A DNA stretch of 64,000 nucleotides from Lepisosteus oculatus (GCF_040954835.1 NC_090698.1:1114501-1178500); one strand, 5' to 3'; positions 35,562 to 45,781 are shown, counted from the first letter of the stretch. The notes: generated from the letters alone by a model not told the origin. Numbers and translations: made by a program.

Positions 35562-35681
35562 GGGAGCGGAGTGGCCCCACACCCCTGAACCCAGCCTGTA
35601 ACCCTGGGGGGTGTTTATGGCGAGGGGACCCAGCTCACCCCTGGGTAGAGCACTGAGGACAGACTGCTGCACAGCTGGGAG
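35562..35681 (-). repeat. inverted repeat, right arm
   Basis: Inverted partner of 34762-34880, separated by 681 bases. The adjacent sequence 35270-35560, containing aggaggctatgtggcccatt, is of the kind found at the ends of fish retroelements. The pair may therefore be two insertions of one family in opposite orientation. Confidence 0.85.
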
Positions 35682-37600
35682 TGGTGGTTGCGCACATTCT
35701 CCCTTGGGGGTAATCAAGTCTTTAAAGGGCATGCACTCTGAGGTGTCTGGGGTTAGAATTGCGGACGTGCATCTCTGTGGAGAGCTGCTGCACTAAAGAG
35801 ACTTTCTTTGTCCGTCTCAATTGCTGATGAGTTTATATACAAGACAACTCATGTACTTGTCTTTGGGGAAAACATTCCAGGAGGTTTCTGAAGTTCAGCC
35901 TTCAACATTCAAAGGTCCTGGAATGTTTCATTTGTCTCCCTGTTCATGCCAGCAGTGCAAGGCACACCCAGGACTGAGCTGCTACACCGTAGTACTTGAA
36001 ACTGTCTGGGAATTGTTTTTTAGAAAGTATTACCAGACATACTGTTGCAGCCAATTCACTACTCTTACTGAAGCTGCTAGGAAACACGACGGAGGAAATA
36101 TCCATCCTTGTCCTAGACGAATTCCATGACATAGTGGTGGGCGCTGGCATGTTCTCGTGGGCTACACCCCACAGACCCGCTGGCTCCGGTACTGGCATCT
36201 TCAAATCCACCCAGTGCTCAGTGTCTGCTCCAGGATAGCAGGATGGGCTCTGCGTTGCCTTGACCCTAACGAAGAATGAGCTCAAGGCCGACGGCGAATG
36301 AATCCTTCGTTATGTTCTTTGTTTGGACAGAAGAACCCTTCTGTTGAGACAAGCAGATAAAATGTGCACAGAGCTGCTGTTTTAGGCTGCCAGCCTTGTT
36401 CTTGAGGTTCAGCCTGGCCTTCACCCGGAGGGCTTTGATTAAACAAACAGCTGGGGAACACTGGGAAATTGTTGAAATGAAATCTGCTGACTGTCATGGA
36501 TGAACTCCGGGTCAGGAGCTCTGTCTGTGTGCTGTTGAAAGGTGGAGTGCTGTCAGAAATAAGCCTTATTTTTTGCACCACTATATTTTCACTTAAAGCC
36601 AGTAAAACCTTTTGATGATTAAATTGTCATGATCATGTTACTCTTTTTCTTTTATTGAAGGGGGAAGTTCTGTACTGGAATTTTTTTTTCCCCGAAAGTG
36701 ACCTTTCCAGGCTGTCAAACTGCGTTTGGCACGTTGGCTTAGCAGCCCAGCACACTGAACCAGAGAACAGCTTCAAACGGGCGAAAGCGGTTCTGTCAGG
36801 GCAATCGCCCGGAAAGCCCTGGGAACAGAACAGAGCAGCCGCCCCACCAACCAGGGAAGAGAACTGACACAGCTTCCTCTCAGTCCGGAGTCCTCTTCCT
36901 CGTCCAGGCTCCTTTGTTTTAGCTCCCCTGTGCAGAAAGATGTCAAAGGCTGTCAATTCTAGTGCCTGGATGCCATTAATCTCTTGCTGTCCAGACCGTT
37001 TCACCTGTGTGTGTTGACCTGGAGAGGAGGAACACACGGCAGTACGCGAGACAGGAAACAGTGGACCTTGCAGGAGTTACAGCAGGTCTGACCCCCAGGG
37101 GACTGGCTTGGGCAGGACTCCTGCGTCCCCACGCTCCTGTGCTAACTGAGCTCTGCTGCTCTTCGCCAGAGTGATCCTGGAGGGGCACCGTGTTCGTCTG
37201 AAAACTAAGGATGCCGAAAAATTAGACTATTTAAAAGACAACACAAACTGCTTAGCCCTGCTGTGTACAGGTCCACTGTGGGCCGAGCAGAATTCACCTG
37301 AACGCCAGACACTGAACACCTTGGGTGAGGCTCTGGTAGCACAGGCAGGTTTGTTGTTTTCTGATTTGTAGGTAAAGAAACCTTTTTGGTTGTGCTCTCT
37401 CCTTGGGAAGAGTAAATGAGCTCTGAAAAGCAGAGGTCTTGGGTTATAAAAGCTGTGGCCCGGACTGTCCGCATCACTCGGATTAAAGAGGGGGGAGTGT
37501 TTTGATATTCTTGTTTTTGTTCTGTCTCACTGAAGAACGTTTAAGCCCAGACAGGGAGAAAAAAAAAAGCGCTAGAAAAAAAAAAGGATTCTGCCTCTCA
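35682..37600. other. intergenic upstream of the SLC30A-like gene
   Basis: No recognised exon. Open frames at 35996-36238 and 37171-37371 have no family features I know. Confidence 0.3.
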
Positions 37601-37609
37601 CATGACAGC

Positions 37610-37745
37610 GCTTAACACCGCCAGAGGAGAGGGGTAACCCGGCTGGGAGCAGCAGAGGGGCGCAGATCATCTTCCCTGCTGCTGCGCGGCGCACAGATCG
37701 CCCTCGCCGGGATCCGACCGACGGCCGGCCGCCGACACGCCCGAG
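37610..37745 (+). promoter_or_regulatory. CpG-rich start region, possible noncoding first exon of the SLC30A-like gene
   Basis: Rich in CpG (gctgcgcggcgcac, cctcgccggg, cgacggccggccgccg) and ends at CCCGAG with a consensus-like donor GTAACA at 37746. The coding exon at 38962 has an acceptor-like gtgtgtgtccag at 38956 just before its ATG. A noncoding exon spliced to it is therefore plausible. Confidence 0.35.
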
Positions 37746-38504
37746 GTAACAGATCAGTTCTGATTCTCGTAATCTCCTTCTCTAATCATCTCTAACCATC
37801 GGAAGGCAATTCTAACAATCACTAACGTCCATTTGCCTGATAGCCCTGGAAACGCAGGGCAAACTCACACCTGCAGCCCGTGGCACTGCGTCTGCAGCTC
37901 CGAATCCCGTTTCTTTCTGCCTCCTTCCGAAACACCCACCGCAGCCACGAGGGACCTGTCCGCGGGACGTCCTCACGCTTTCTGCGGGGCTCCCTCTCTC
38001 GGCGCGGCCGTTTGTACCCACAGTGTAGAAACAGCCCGTCCGCTGGGGGCGCTGTCGCTCGCCTGCCTGCTTCCCTCCCGCTCGAGTCCGGGAGGAAAGA
38101 GGACCCCCGAAGAAAACCCACCTCAATTCGGGGGGAACATGCAGGCTTCACACAGACTGAACCCCAGTCCCGCGCCGCGCAGTACTACTCCCGCTAATGC
38201 TCTCAATTACTGCGGTCGATTTTAACGCGTTTTGTGAGAAACTGCAAACATTTAAAATGTCTAATGATTGATTTATATTGAGAGTTCTTCCTGGTCTCTT
38301 TATGGCCATCGTGCGATGTCTTAAGATTGTAACCATCATTTGGTTTTTAGAGGATGCCTCTTCCTCTGAGTATCCTGCAACATTCTTAAAATGATCAAAA
38401 CATGAAGGAGTACATTAGGGGAATTAAATATAACAAATACTATGTAATTACTGGAGTACAATTCTAGGATTTGTTTGCAGTATTCCAACAACAGGAAGCA
38501 GGGG

Positions 38505-38580
38505 AATGAAAGTGAGCTCACGAGTCCTGGGTTTGAGTCCAGCCTGGTGCGTGTGGAGTCTGTATGTTCTCCCATGCTTA
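38505..38580 (+). repeat. short HE1-like SINE fragment
   Basis: cctgggtttgagtcc (B-box-like), then gtgtggagtctgtatgttct. Only the head and start of the body remain. Confidence 0.5.
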
Positions 38581-38961
38581 TGTCACTATTTAATCCAGTT
38601 CATCTCCGCCCATCTCCCCACCTCCTCGAGACGTGTGCGTTCTGAGTGACTGACCGCTCCACGCTGTCAGCTGGGGTCTCCATGTTATTCCCCTGCTGGC
38701 CAAGGCCAGGCTGACCGTGAGGCGCTAGCAGCGAGACCGGGGCTCATGCGTTACTGTAGCGATCGCTGACCCCTGCTGAAGTCCAGCAGTCACTTTCCTC
38801 TGTCCTGCCCCGCTTGCCTCAGGCTCACACACTGCGCTCCCCGCCCTGCGCAGCCTCTGCCCCGGTGAGCCAGTCGGGTTCGTACCGCTGAGGGGGGGCA
38901 GTCAGTGGGCTGTCCTCGGCTGTAGCTGCGTCACGGTGTGCATGTGTGTGTGTCCAGGACG

Positions 38962-39376
38962 ATGGCCCGTGCTGCGCCGAGCTCCGGACGCCGCGGCCTC
39001 CTGGGCCTGACACTGCTGGTGCTGCTGGGACAGCTCGTCGTCAGCCGCCTCTGCAACTCCCTCATCATCGCGGTGGACTCCTTCCACACGCTGCACCTGC
39101 TCCTGCAGCTGGGCGTGCGCCTGTGGGACCCGGCCCGCCCCTGGCGCCGGCTGCAGCCGCTGGGCGGCCTGGTGGCCGCGCTGCTCCTGGCCTCGCTCTG
39201 CGCCTCCGTCTCGCTGGACATCCTCGGCCACTTCCTGCAGCCGCACGCCGGCCAGCGGCCCTGCCTGGCCCTCGCTGCCGGGGCCACGGGGGTGCTGCTC
39301 AACGCAGGGGTGCTGGCCGCTGGCTGCGTCGACGGGTGGGACGCCAGCGAGGGGAGCCTGGCGTCGGCGGGCAGAG
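38962..39376 (+). CDS. ZnT1-like gene, coding exon 1 (TM1-TM4)
   Basis: Encodes residues 1-138 plus one base. VVSRLCNSLIIAVDSFHTLH aligns with the TM1/TM2 region of ZnT1. Donor GTAGCT is at 39377. An in-frame ATG also exists at 38938, but an acceptor-like ccag at 38953-38956 lies between the two, favouring 38962. Confidence 0.8.
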
Positions 39377-42306
39377 GTAGCTCTACTCCTTTACTCCTGT
39401 AAGGTTGGGCATCCGAGAGCTCTTCCGCAGCAGGAAAGGCTTCGCTGACAGAATTAGGGTCAATTATTCTTAAATAACAAGGCAGAATGGCAGAGCGAGG
39501 TATCCTGCTAGAAATTAGCCTATTGATCCACTGGCTGATCGATCGATTATTTAACTGTTACCTTCATTCAAAGCAGCTCAGAGTTAATGCAATGGAACCC
39601 ACTGGTTATAAACTCACTGGGAGCTGCAGGTACTGTATACTATTGCACAGCCACTGTGCTATAGACTTAATCTGATGAACGGCTTTCAGGAAACTCAGGT
39701 TTTCAGTAGCTGAGATCTTCTCACTCAAGTTACATCCAGTAGCAGAGCCAGTGTGCTGCTCTCTGTCATGCGCTGGCCAGGAGGAGCACTGAGCCAGTGT
39801 GCTGCTCTCTGTTGTGCACTGAGCCAGTGTGCTGCTCTCTGTCGTGCGCTGAGCCAGTGTGCTGCTCTCTGTCGTGCGCTGAGCCAGTGTGCTGCTCTCT
39901 GTCGTGCGCTGAGCCAGTGTGCTGCTCTCTGTCGTGCGCTGAGCCAGTGTGCTGCTCTCTGTCGTGCGCTGAGCCAGTGTGCTGCTCTCTGTCGTGCGCT
40001 GAGCCAGTGTGCTGCTCTCTGTCGTGCACTGAGCCAGTGTGCTGCTCTCTGTCGTGCACTGAGCCAGTGTGCTGCTCTCTGTCGTGCGCTGAGCCAGTGT
40101 GCTGCTCTCTGTCGTGCGCTGAGCCACTGTGCTGCTCTCTGTCGTGCGCTGAGCCAGTGTGCTGCTCTCTGTCGTGCGCTGAGCCACTGTGCTGCTCTCT
40201 GTCGTGCGCTGAGCCACTGTGCTGCTCTCTGTCGTGCACTGAGCCAGTGTGCTGCTCTCTACTGTGTGCACCAGACCTAGTGCCTGAGCTCTCTCCCTTC
40301 ACAGGAGGCGAGGCTGAGCTCCCGGTGCAGAGGAGCGAGGCGACCGGGGGAGAAGATGCCGAGTGCGCTGGGTGCCCGCCGAATCCTGCTGGAGCGGCAC
40401 TGGAGCTCCCCCCGCTGGAGCTGCTGCTGTACTGCAATCCTGGGGCCTCCTGCACCCTCCTGAAAGCCCAGCCCAGCCCGGTTTCCCGCGGCCAGCTGGA
40501 CAGGGACAGCGGGGAGCCCGCCGGTGCCCCACACTCGCACGGTAAACACTTGTCTGTGAGCCAGCTCTCCAGGCGGCAAGAGTCTCACCCAGACAACACA
40601 GCAAAGCCCCTATAGCCTCTCACACTGCACATGAAGGAGCGTCGTGCGTGGGAGTGTTTGACACAGTGTCAGGGTGTCCTTTATTGTCTAGTGACCAGGA
40701 GCTGCATACTGAGCAAGCTCAGTGGAACAGGCCTGGACCTCAGTGCTGAATTGCTCTGCAACCACACTCGTGAAGCAGAGTATTCCTGGAGCGGAAGATT
40801 GAAACAAGCAGAAACAGGTTAAAAAGATCTCATCAAGCAAGAACGTGAATTTGGGATTAACTGAACTAAGCAATTAGAAACTGAGCTGGACACAAGCCAG
40901 GAGACACTGTAGTGCCCCAGGCCCAGGGCTGAGAACTGCTGCTCTAGTCAACTGGAGTATGCGAAGAAAGTAGTAATAACTGCTTTGTTATTTATTCGAG
41001 TACTCTGAATGACATCATCCATAACTTCAGACACCTGCGGGGTACTGGTGTAAGTGCAGTCTGAACAGACCCTGGACACAGGTCTTGCTGTTTTGTGAGT
41101 CCATAGCAGGCAACCACATCACTTCGCCTGCGACATCACCACACACTGTCTCGTCTGTGGGACATGAGTGACCTTGTGGTTAACTTGTTGTGAAGCCTCC
41201 AGACAGGACAGCCCTGCTTCCTTGCACTGTTATGGAGTGATCAGTCTTCTCCCCTCTCAAGCCCAATCATAGGAAGGTGCCTCCCGCCCTGCCTGCGTTC
41301 TTCCACCTGTGTGCTGTTTGACAAACCGCTTTCAGCACAACCCTCGCCGTCCGCCCGTCAGCCCATCTCTGTTTCCTAGAGAGCCCTGCTGGGGGGAAGG
41401 AGGGCGCAGGAACAGCTCAGCTGGGGGGCAGGAGCAGAGCCCTTCTCATCCTGCCCTGCATCAGTGAGGGTGGAGGATTTTAATGCTGTTCTTTTCTCCA
41501 CACTCTCCCCAGATTCCAGCGCTGCAGGACAGCAGCCCGGGCCAGGCGAGAGGCCAGGGCGCTGGGCGGGGCGCGGCGGGAGCCGCGGGGCTCCCTGGGT
41601 CCTGGGGGCGGCGCGGGGCCTCCTGGCTCCGGTGCTGGTGCTGGCCAACGGGCTGACCCAGCTGCTGCTGACCCCGGGCTGCCAGGGCCAGCGCAGCGAG
41701 GGGGGCTGCCGGCTCTACGTCTACCTGGACCCCGCCTTCTCGCTGGCGGCCGTGCTGGTCCTGCTGGCCGGCGCGCTGCCCCAGCTCAAGCGGCACGGCC
41801 TCCTGCTGCTGCAGGCCGTCCCGGCGCACATCGCCCCGCGCAGCCTGGCCGCCCGGATCGGCCGCGTGCCCGGCGTGCTGGCGGTCCACGACCTCCACGT
41901 GTGGCAGCTGTCCGAGGCCTGCCTGGTGGCGTCCGTGCACGTGCACTGCGCCGCCGCCGCCGGGATCCCCGAGCTCGTGTCGGGCGTCACCGCGGTGCTC
42001 CGTGGCGTGGGCGTGAGCCGCTGCACCGTGCAGCCCGAGGCCGGCGCCCTGCCCCCCGGCCGCGGGCAGCCGCCGCCCCCCTGCAGCCTGGCCTGCGGGA
42101 AGGAGTGCGCCAACAAGCTCTGCTGCCAGGGAGGGGCGGCGCCACCTGCAGGGCACGGCGCTCCCAGCCAGCAGCTCGTCATGGAGAACCCCTACCTGTC
42201 AGCGCTCCGCCCGGAGAGAGACAGCTTGGGCGACTTCTCTCAACCCTTTTCACTCACCGCGCAGCAGGGATCGGTGGCAGTCCTGCCAGCTCACTGCTGT
42301 GAATGA
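38962..42306 (+). CDS. ZnT1-like (SLC30A1 group) protein with degenerate metal site
   Basis: Three coding exons, 38962-39376, 40305-40541 and 41513-42306, joined in phase 1 each time, give 481 residues. Six membrane segments are seen: about 13-30, 33-53, 72-92, 100-120, 253-271, 286-308. The C-terminal domain has VHDLHVWQL (342-350) and a cysteine cluster PCSLACGKECANKLCC, both matching ZnT1, a plasma-membrane zinc exporter.

The tetrahedral metal site of this family (His/Asp in TM2 and His/Asp in TM5) is mostly gone. TM2 keeps His42 but has Leu46 instead of Asp. TM5 has Pro257 and Leu261 instead of His and Asp. The TM4-TM5 loop is not His-rich. Transport of zinc is therefore doubtful; a regulatory or partner role, as known for ZnT6, is my inference. 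The exons are very GC-rich but intact, so it is not an obvious pseudogene. The start is the first ATG in frame before TM1 with no upstream alternative except one 24 bases away. Confidence 0.85.
39745..40270 (+). repeat. 30-bp minisatellite in intron 1 of the ZnT1-like gene
   Basis: The unit gagccagtgtgctgctctct plus gtcgtgcgct repeats every 30 bases from 39791 to 40270 (16 units), preceded by a diverged unit at 39745. Variants are single bases (cgct/cact, cagtgt/cactgt). Because 30 is a multiple of three, several frames stay open on both strands; those long frames are artefacts of the repeat. Confidence 0.95.
40305..40541 (+). CDS. ZnT1-like gene, coding exon 2 (cytosolic loop)
   Basis: Acceptor tctcccttcacag; donor GTAAAC. 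Encodes most of the TM4-TM5 loop: acidic and Pro/Ala-rich, with CAGCPPN and a terminal HSH, but no His-rich run of the ZnT type. Phase 1 in and out. Confidence 0.75.
41513..42306 (+). CDS. ZnT1-like gene, coding exon 3 (TM5-TM6, C-terminal domain)
   Basis: Acceptor cactctccccag; stop at 42304-42306. Encodes TM5 (RGLLAPVLVLANGL), TM6 following YLDP, the QAVPAHIAPRSL linker, VHDLHVWQL and the cysteine cluster near residues 414-430. The protein ends HCCE. Confidence 0.88.
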
Positions 42307-43190
42307 ACCATCCAGATCATACCAGCGACAGTGTGAGGGGCTATGAAGCTCTCCCTCAACCTCTCGCACAGAAACCCCGAGCCTCCCAGCGCACAGCTGC
42401 TGCAGAGGCTCTGCCTGTCCGGCGCCTCCCGCCCCCACAGCTGCGCCGCTTGGAATCCGTTCGCAACCTGGGGGCGGCTTGAGAATTCACGGTATTCAGC
42501 TAATAGGAATGTTTAATCGTTTATGGAACTGCAACATTTCCTGTTTTTGCCTAACACCACCTAGGTAACTCCTCGAAAACACAGACTTCTCCTCCCAGGA
42601 TTATTCCCCAGTTCACCTTCGGCAGCGCGACCGGTTCTCAGAGCCTGGGATACACATCTCTGTGTGTCTAATGTCAGCTCTGAGATATCCAACCGAGATG
42701 ACCCCGTGGCCGCTTGTGACAGAAGCAGTGTTGTGGTGGTGGCCTGTCCCCTCTCTGGCCGGCCCGCTGCGCAGTGGGGCTGCAGAGCTCTGACAGAACG
42801 CGAGCATGTTTCTGCCAGTACGATTCACGATAGACCTAAACCCAGAAAGAAGGCATCTCAGACTCGTTCAGCAACGAACGGGTTACCGTGGTGTGAGTTA
42901 CTATAGCAAATAGTTACCAAGGGTGAACATGACAAATCCCGCGAAAACGCACAGGAAGAGAAAAATAACTTTGATCAGCGCTTGGTCTGACGGTAACAGA
43001 CCCAGTTCGGAAAACTTCTGCGCTTGTAACTGGGTGGAGGGCTCCACAGCCCCAGAAACCACGGATGCTCTTCAAAGTGGGTTTCCCGGGTGGCTGTGTT
43101 TTTCTAAACGCGTTCCAGCAGACGCGAACCTCCTTACAGCTGGAGACAACACAGCAAAACTAAGTGGAAATCCAGCTGGTGTCTAGTCTG
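42307..43190. other. 3' flank of the ZnT1-like gene
   Basis: Presumed 3' UTR and intergenic DNA. No clear AATAAA near the stop and no other feature recognised. Confidence 0.3.
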
Positions 43191-43199
43191 CGCTTCACA

Positions 43200-43400
43200 T
43201 TTTCCAAGCACACTCCCAGCCGTGCCCCTGCCCCTGCCCCTCGGCGATATTGGCTCCCCGGGCCGGGAGACGGGTCCGCGTCAGGAGAAGCCGACCTGCG
43301 CGCCGGCGGCCTCTCCGGCTCCTTCCCCGGCGCCCAATGAGCTGCCCCGCGCCGCCCTTCCCGCGGTGCACTGCCGCCGCACAGGTGGACCTGTTTCAGA
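43200..43400. promoter_or_regulatory. CpG-rich region with candidate Staf/ZNF143 site upstream of tRNA-Sec
   Basis: Dense in CpG and CCAAT (attggct near 43250, cccaatgag near 43333). At 43358-43375 the text TTCCCGCGGTGCACTGCC agrees with most positions of the Staf/SPH consensus. It lies about 230 bases before the tRNA, where the activator element of vertebrate tRNA-Sec genes is known to be. The match is imperfect at the central two bases. Confidence 0.4.
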
Positions 43401-43566
43401 ACGTCTCGATATCCCAGACAAACAGACAAATTAGTCAGTATGATGGTACCAAGCAGTAATAACAGATCACGCTAAAGCTCTTTTCAATGAGCGGTTTTTC
43501 TTTTATCCTCCCTTTTGTTCTCTCGCTCCCCACCCCAGGCGGGACAGATGAGCAAATGTCCCGGGA

Positions 43567-43573
43567 TATATAT
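43567..43573 (+). promoter_or_regulatory. TATA box of tRNA-Sec gene
   Basis: TATATAT at -30 to -24 from the tRNA start. Vertebrate tRNA-Sec genes are known to use an external TATA box, proximal sequence element and activator element. I could not assign the proximal element (expected near 43531-43549) with confidence. Confidence 0.7.
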
Positions 43574-43596
43574 GGCTCCTGTCCCGTTTATCCATC

Positions 43597-43683
43597 GCCC
43601 GGATGAGCCTCGGTGGGCCGGGGTGCAGGCTTCAAACCTGCAGCTGCTTGACGGCAGAGTGGTTCAATTCCACCTTCCGGGCG
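43597..43683 (+). tRNA. TRU-TCA: selenocysteine tRNA, tRNA-Sec(UCA)
   Basis: 87 bases: GCCCGGATGA at the 5' end, anticodon arm GCAGGCTTCAAACCTGC with TCA in the loop, long variable arm, T arm GTGGTTCAATTCCAC, and TCCGGGC closing the acceptor stem before discriminator G. The length and long variable arm are those of vertebrate tRNA-Sec, which decodes UGA as selenocysteine.

Against the mammalian sequence as I remember it, several stem changes keep pairing. The last anticodon-stem pair is G-C instead of G-U. One acceptor pair is G-C instead of G-U. The variable stem has a C-G where mammals have U-A. This argues for a working gene. Odd: no run of four T follows until 43819. Confidence 0.95.
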
Positions 43684-43964
43684 GCGGGGCGCTGCGCTGG
43701 GGTGGGTTTCCCTATTGGCTTGTATCGGCTGCTGAGTCTGCCGGTAGGTGCTTTGGGTATATCTAGAATAGGAGGTGTTTCTCTTCCTGTGTATGTGGTG
43801 TTCTGCACAACCCAGATGTTTTCATGTACTTATTGTGTTATCTTACCTGCTGTTTCCTTTAAATTTCAGAATACAGATAATTAAGAAATACAGAAGTGCA
43901 ATGAAATGCTTATGACAACATGCGACTCTCCGGCGCCATGTTGAACATGAAGCAGTTCTTCACT

Positions 43965-44235
43965 TTATTGTGGCTCAGGATCTGCACATGTGGCTGGGAG
44001 GTTGCTGGTTCGAATCTCACGGCCGGCAGAGGAATCCTATTAAGTTGGGCCCCTGAGCAAGGCCCTTCACCCCAAGTGCTCCAGGGGTGCTGTATGAATG
44101 GCTGACCTTGTGCTCTGACCCCAAGCTTCTCTCCCTGTCTGTGTGTCTCATGGAGAGCAAGTTGGGGTATGTGAAAAGACGAATTCTTAATACACGAAAT
44201 TGTATATGGCCAATAAAGTGATCTTATCTCATTTC
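43965..44235 (+). repeat. tRNA-type SINE, second family, copy
   Basis: tggctcaggatctgcacatg, gaggaatcctatt, gagcaaggcccttcacccca, gtgtgtctcatggagagcaa, ccaataaagtgatct. Same family as 21790-22085. Confidence 0.75.
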
Positions 44236-44894
44236 TTGATGTTGATGTTAACTGACTTTCGGAATCAAACAAAAAAACTGACTGACAAACGGGGAGTGAC
44301 CGTCTCTAACACAATCAGATCAGAGGGGGTGCAAATATTTTCAGCATCACAAAGACAGTGTCCCAGCCCCCTCTCTCCCAGTTTCATAGAGCTGTTTAGT
44401 TTGGCAACGTGTCTGTCCAGAGGCAAACTGTCAGACACTAAATCACCTTCTCTGTCGCTGCCCCGGTGCTGTGGAATGACCTTCCTCGGACAGTATGAGA
44501 GGCAACTTCTTTCATTGCCTCTTTTCTGATGTTAAGAGGAATTCTTGTAATTTAAACAAATGGCCAATTCTCCACTATCGAGCTGACTAGAAGGGCAGGA
44601 AGACCTCCTGTCGTTTCTCAGGCTCTTGACAAAGTTGTCAGAACAACGAACAGTGTAAGACAGCCGCCACTGTCCCCCGAGCGGCTCCTGTGCATGTTTT
44701 CTGCTACCAGGAGCACTGCATTTGTGTTTTACGAAATCTGTATCTTCTCCTGAATGCCCAGAATTACTAGAATGGATTTCCAAGCATCCCTTCCGTAACT
44801 GTATTAAATTAATGTTTTTTAATAACCCAACATTGGTCTGCTCATGGGGACATGTGAGTGTAATTTATCCACAAAGCTCCTATCCATTTTCTCC

Positions 44895-44898
<4 letters not shown>

Positions 44899-44941
<43 letters not shown>

Positions 44942-44965
44942 TAATAATAATAATAATAATAATAT
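44899..44965 (+). repeat. AAT/ATA trinucleotide microsatellite
   Basis: About 20 tandem taa/aat units with one interruption near 44940. Confidence 0.95.
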
Positions 44966-45099
44966 AGTGTTTCAAAGGTCATAATAATCTACAGTACAAC
45001 GCTCTCAAATTTCAGTTTCAACCGGCTGGTTCGTATAAACCTGATCTGAATAGTGACAAGTTGATTATCCAATACCGGCGTGCAGCGCGCACAGTAGTG

Positions 45100-45323
45100 C
45101 GGCAGGGATTGGCTGAATGGCCAAACTGACAAGCAGATTTACCAATAAGAATGTAAATCTCAACCTTGGCGACATTCAACGGCCAATCGCCTCGCTCAAT
45201 GGGCGGGTTAGCTCCCGGAAGTACAACTTTGTCCTTGATTGGAAACGTAACGTGGGGGAATTGTTTTCAGTGTGCTCAAGTGCCTAAATTACTAAATTAT
45301 TAATTGTGTATTTAGTGTATCGG
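45100..45323 (+). promoter_or_regulatory. mrpl28: mrpl28 promoter and probable noncoding first exon
   Basis: TATA-less region with inverted CCAAT (gattgg) at 45107 and 45237, CCAAT at 45183, a GC box gggcggg at 45201 and an ETS/GABP-type CCGGAAGT at 45215-45222. GABP (NRF-2) sites are typical of nuclear genes for mitochondrial proteins. A consensus donor GTAAGT at 45324 follows ATCGG, so a 5' UTR exon likely ends at 45323. Confidence 0.55.
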
Positions 45324-45514
45324 GTAAGTCGTCGTTTTGGAAAACCAACTGGATTGTGAAACTGTTGTGATATAGCTTTATATTTCGCATGGTTTATTCT
45401 TTACTGATAAAACGCGACACCGCGGTCCTACACTCTGTCTATCCCTCTATCGCCCCAGCATTGAACAGTACTAACCGCCCGGGCGCAGGGGAACAGAAAC
45501 ACACTGTGTTTTAG

Positions 45515-45640
45515 GAATAAGTGAAGGTTTATTCCATGCTGAAAAGAAACGTTGTGTTTCTTTTCTTCTCTTTTCAGCAGGAATAAACCTTTACTTGTTC
45601 CTTTGCAGCCCACGCGTGCTGACGGAGCTACCCACCTGAA
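45515..45640. mobile_element. two Penelope-like ends in inverted orientation
   Basis: gtgaaggtttattccatgct and its near complement agcaggaataaacctttac (from about 45576) form a hairpin. The right copy continues into tttgcagcccacgcgtgctg and gagctacccacctgaa. The same sequence is at 61405-61500. It lies in intron 1 of mrpl28. Confidence 0.45.
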
Positions 45641-45781
45641 CTACTTCACACGATCCTATATTTGTTTTTACTGTTTCCTTACAAGTTCCCGATCGTGCCC
45701 GTGAAGGGGCTGCTTTGGCCTGGGTATTCAGAGCTGTTCTCCATTCTCAAGCGAGTGTGCGCTTTCTGGCGGTCCTGGAGG

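Noticed and set aside
39606-40615. Four long open frames of 175-272 codons on both strands
   Set aside because: All are produced by the 30-bp tandem repeat, whose length is a multiple of three. Only the part from 40305 on the + strand is a real exon.
41461-42182. Minus-strand frames opposite the ZnT1-like exon 3
   Set aside because: They are GC-driven shadows; the + strand frame carries the conserved transporter motifs.
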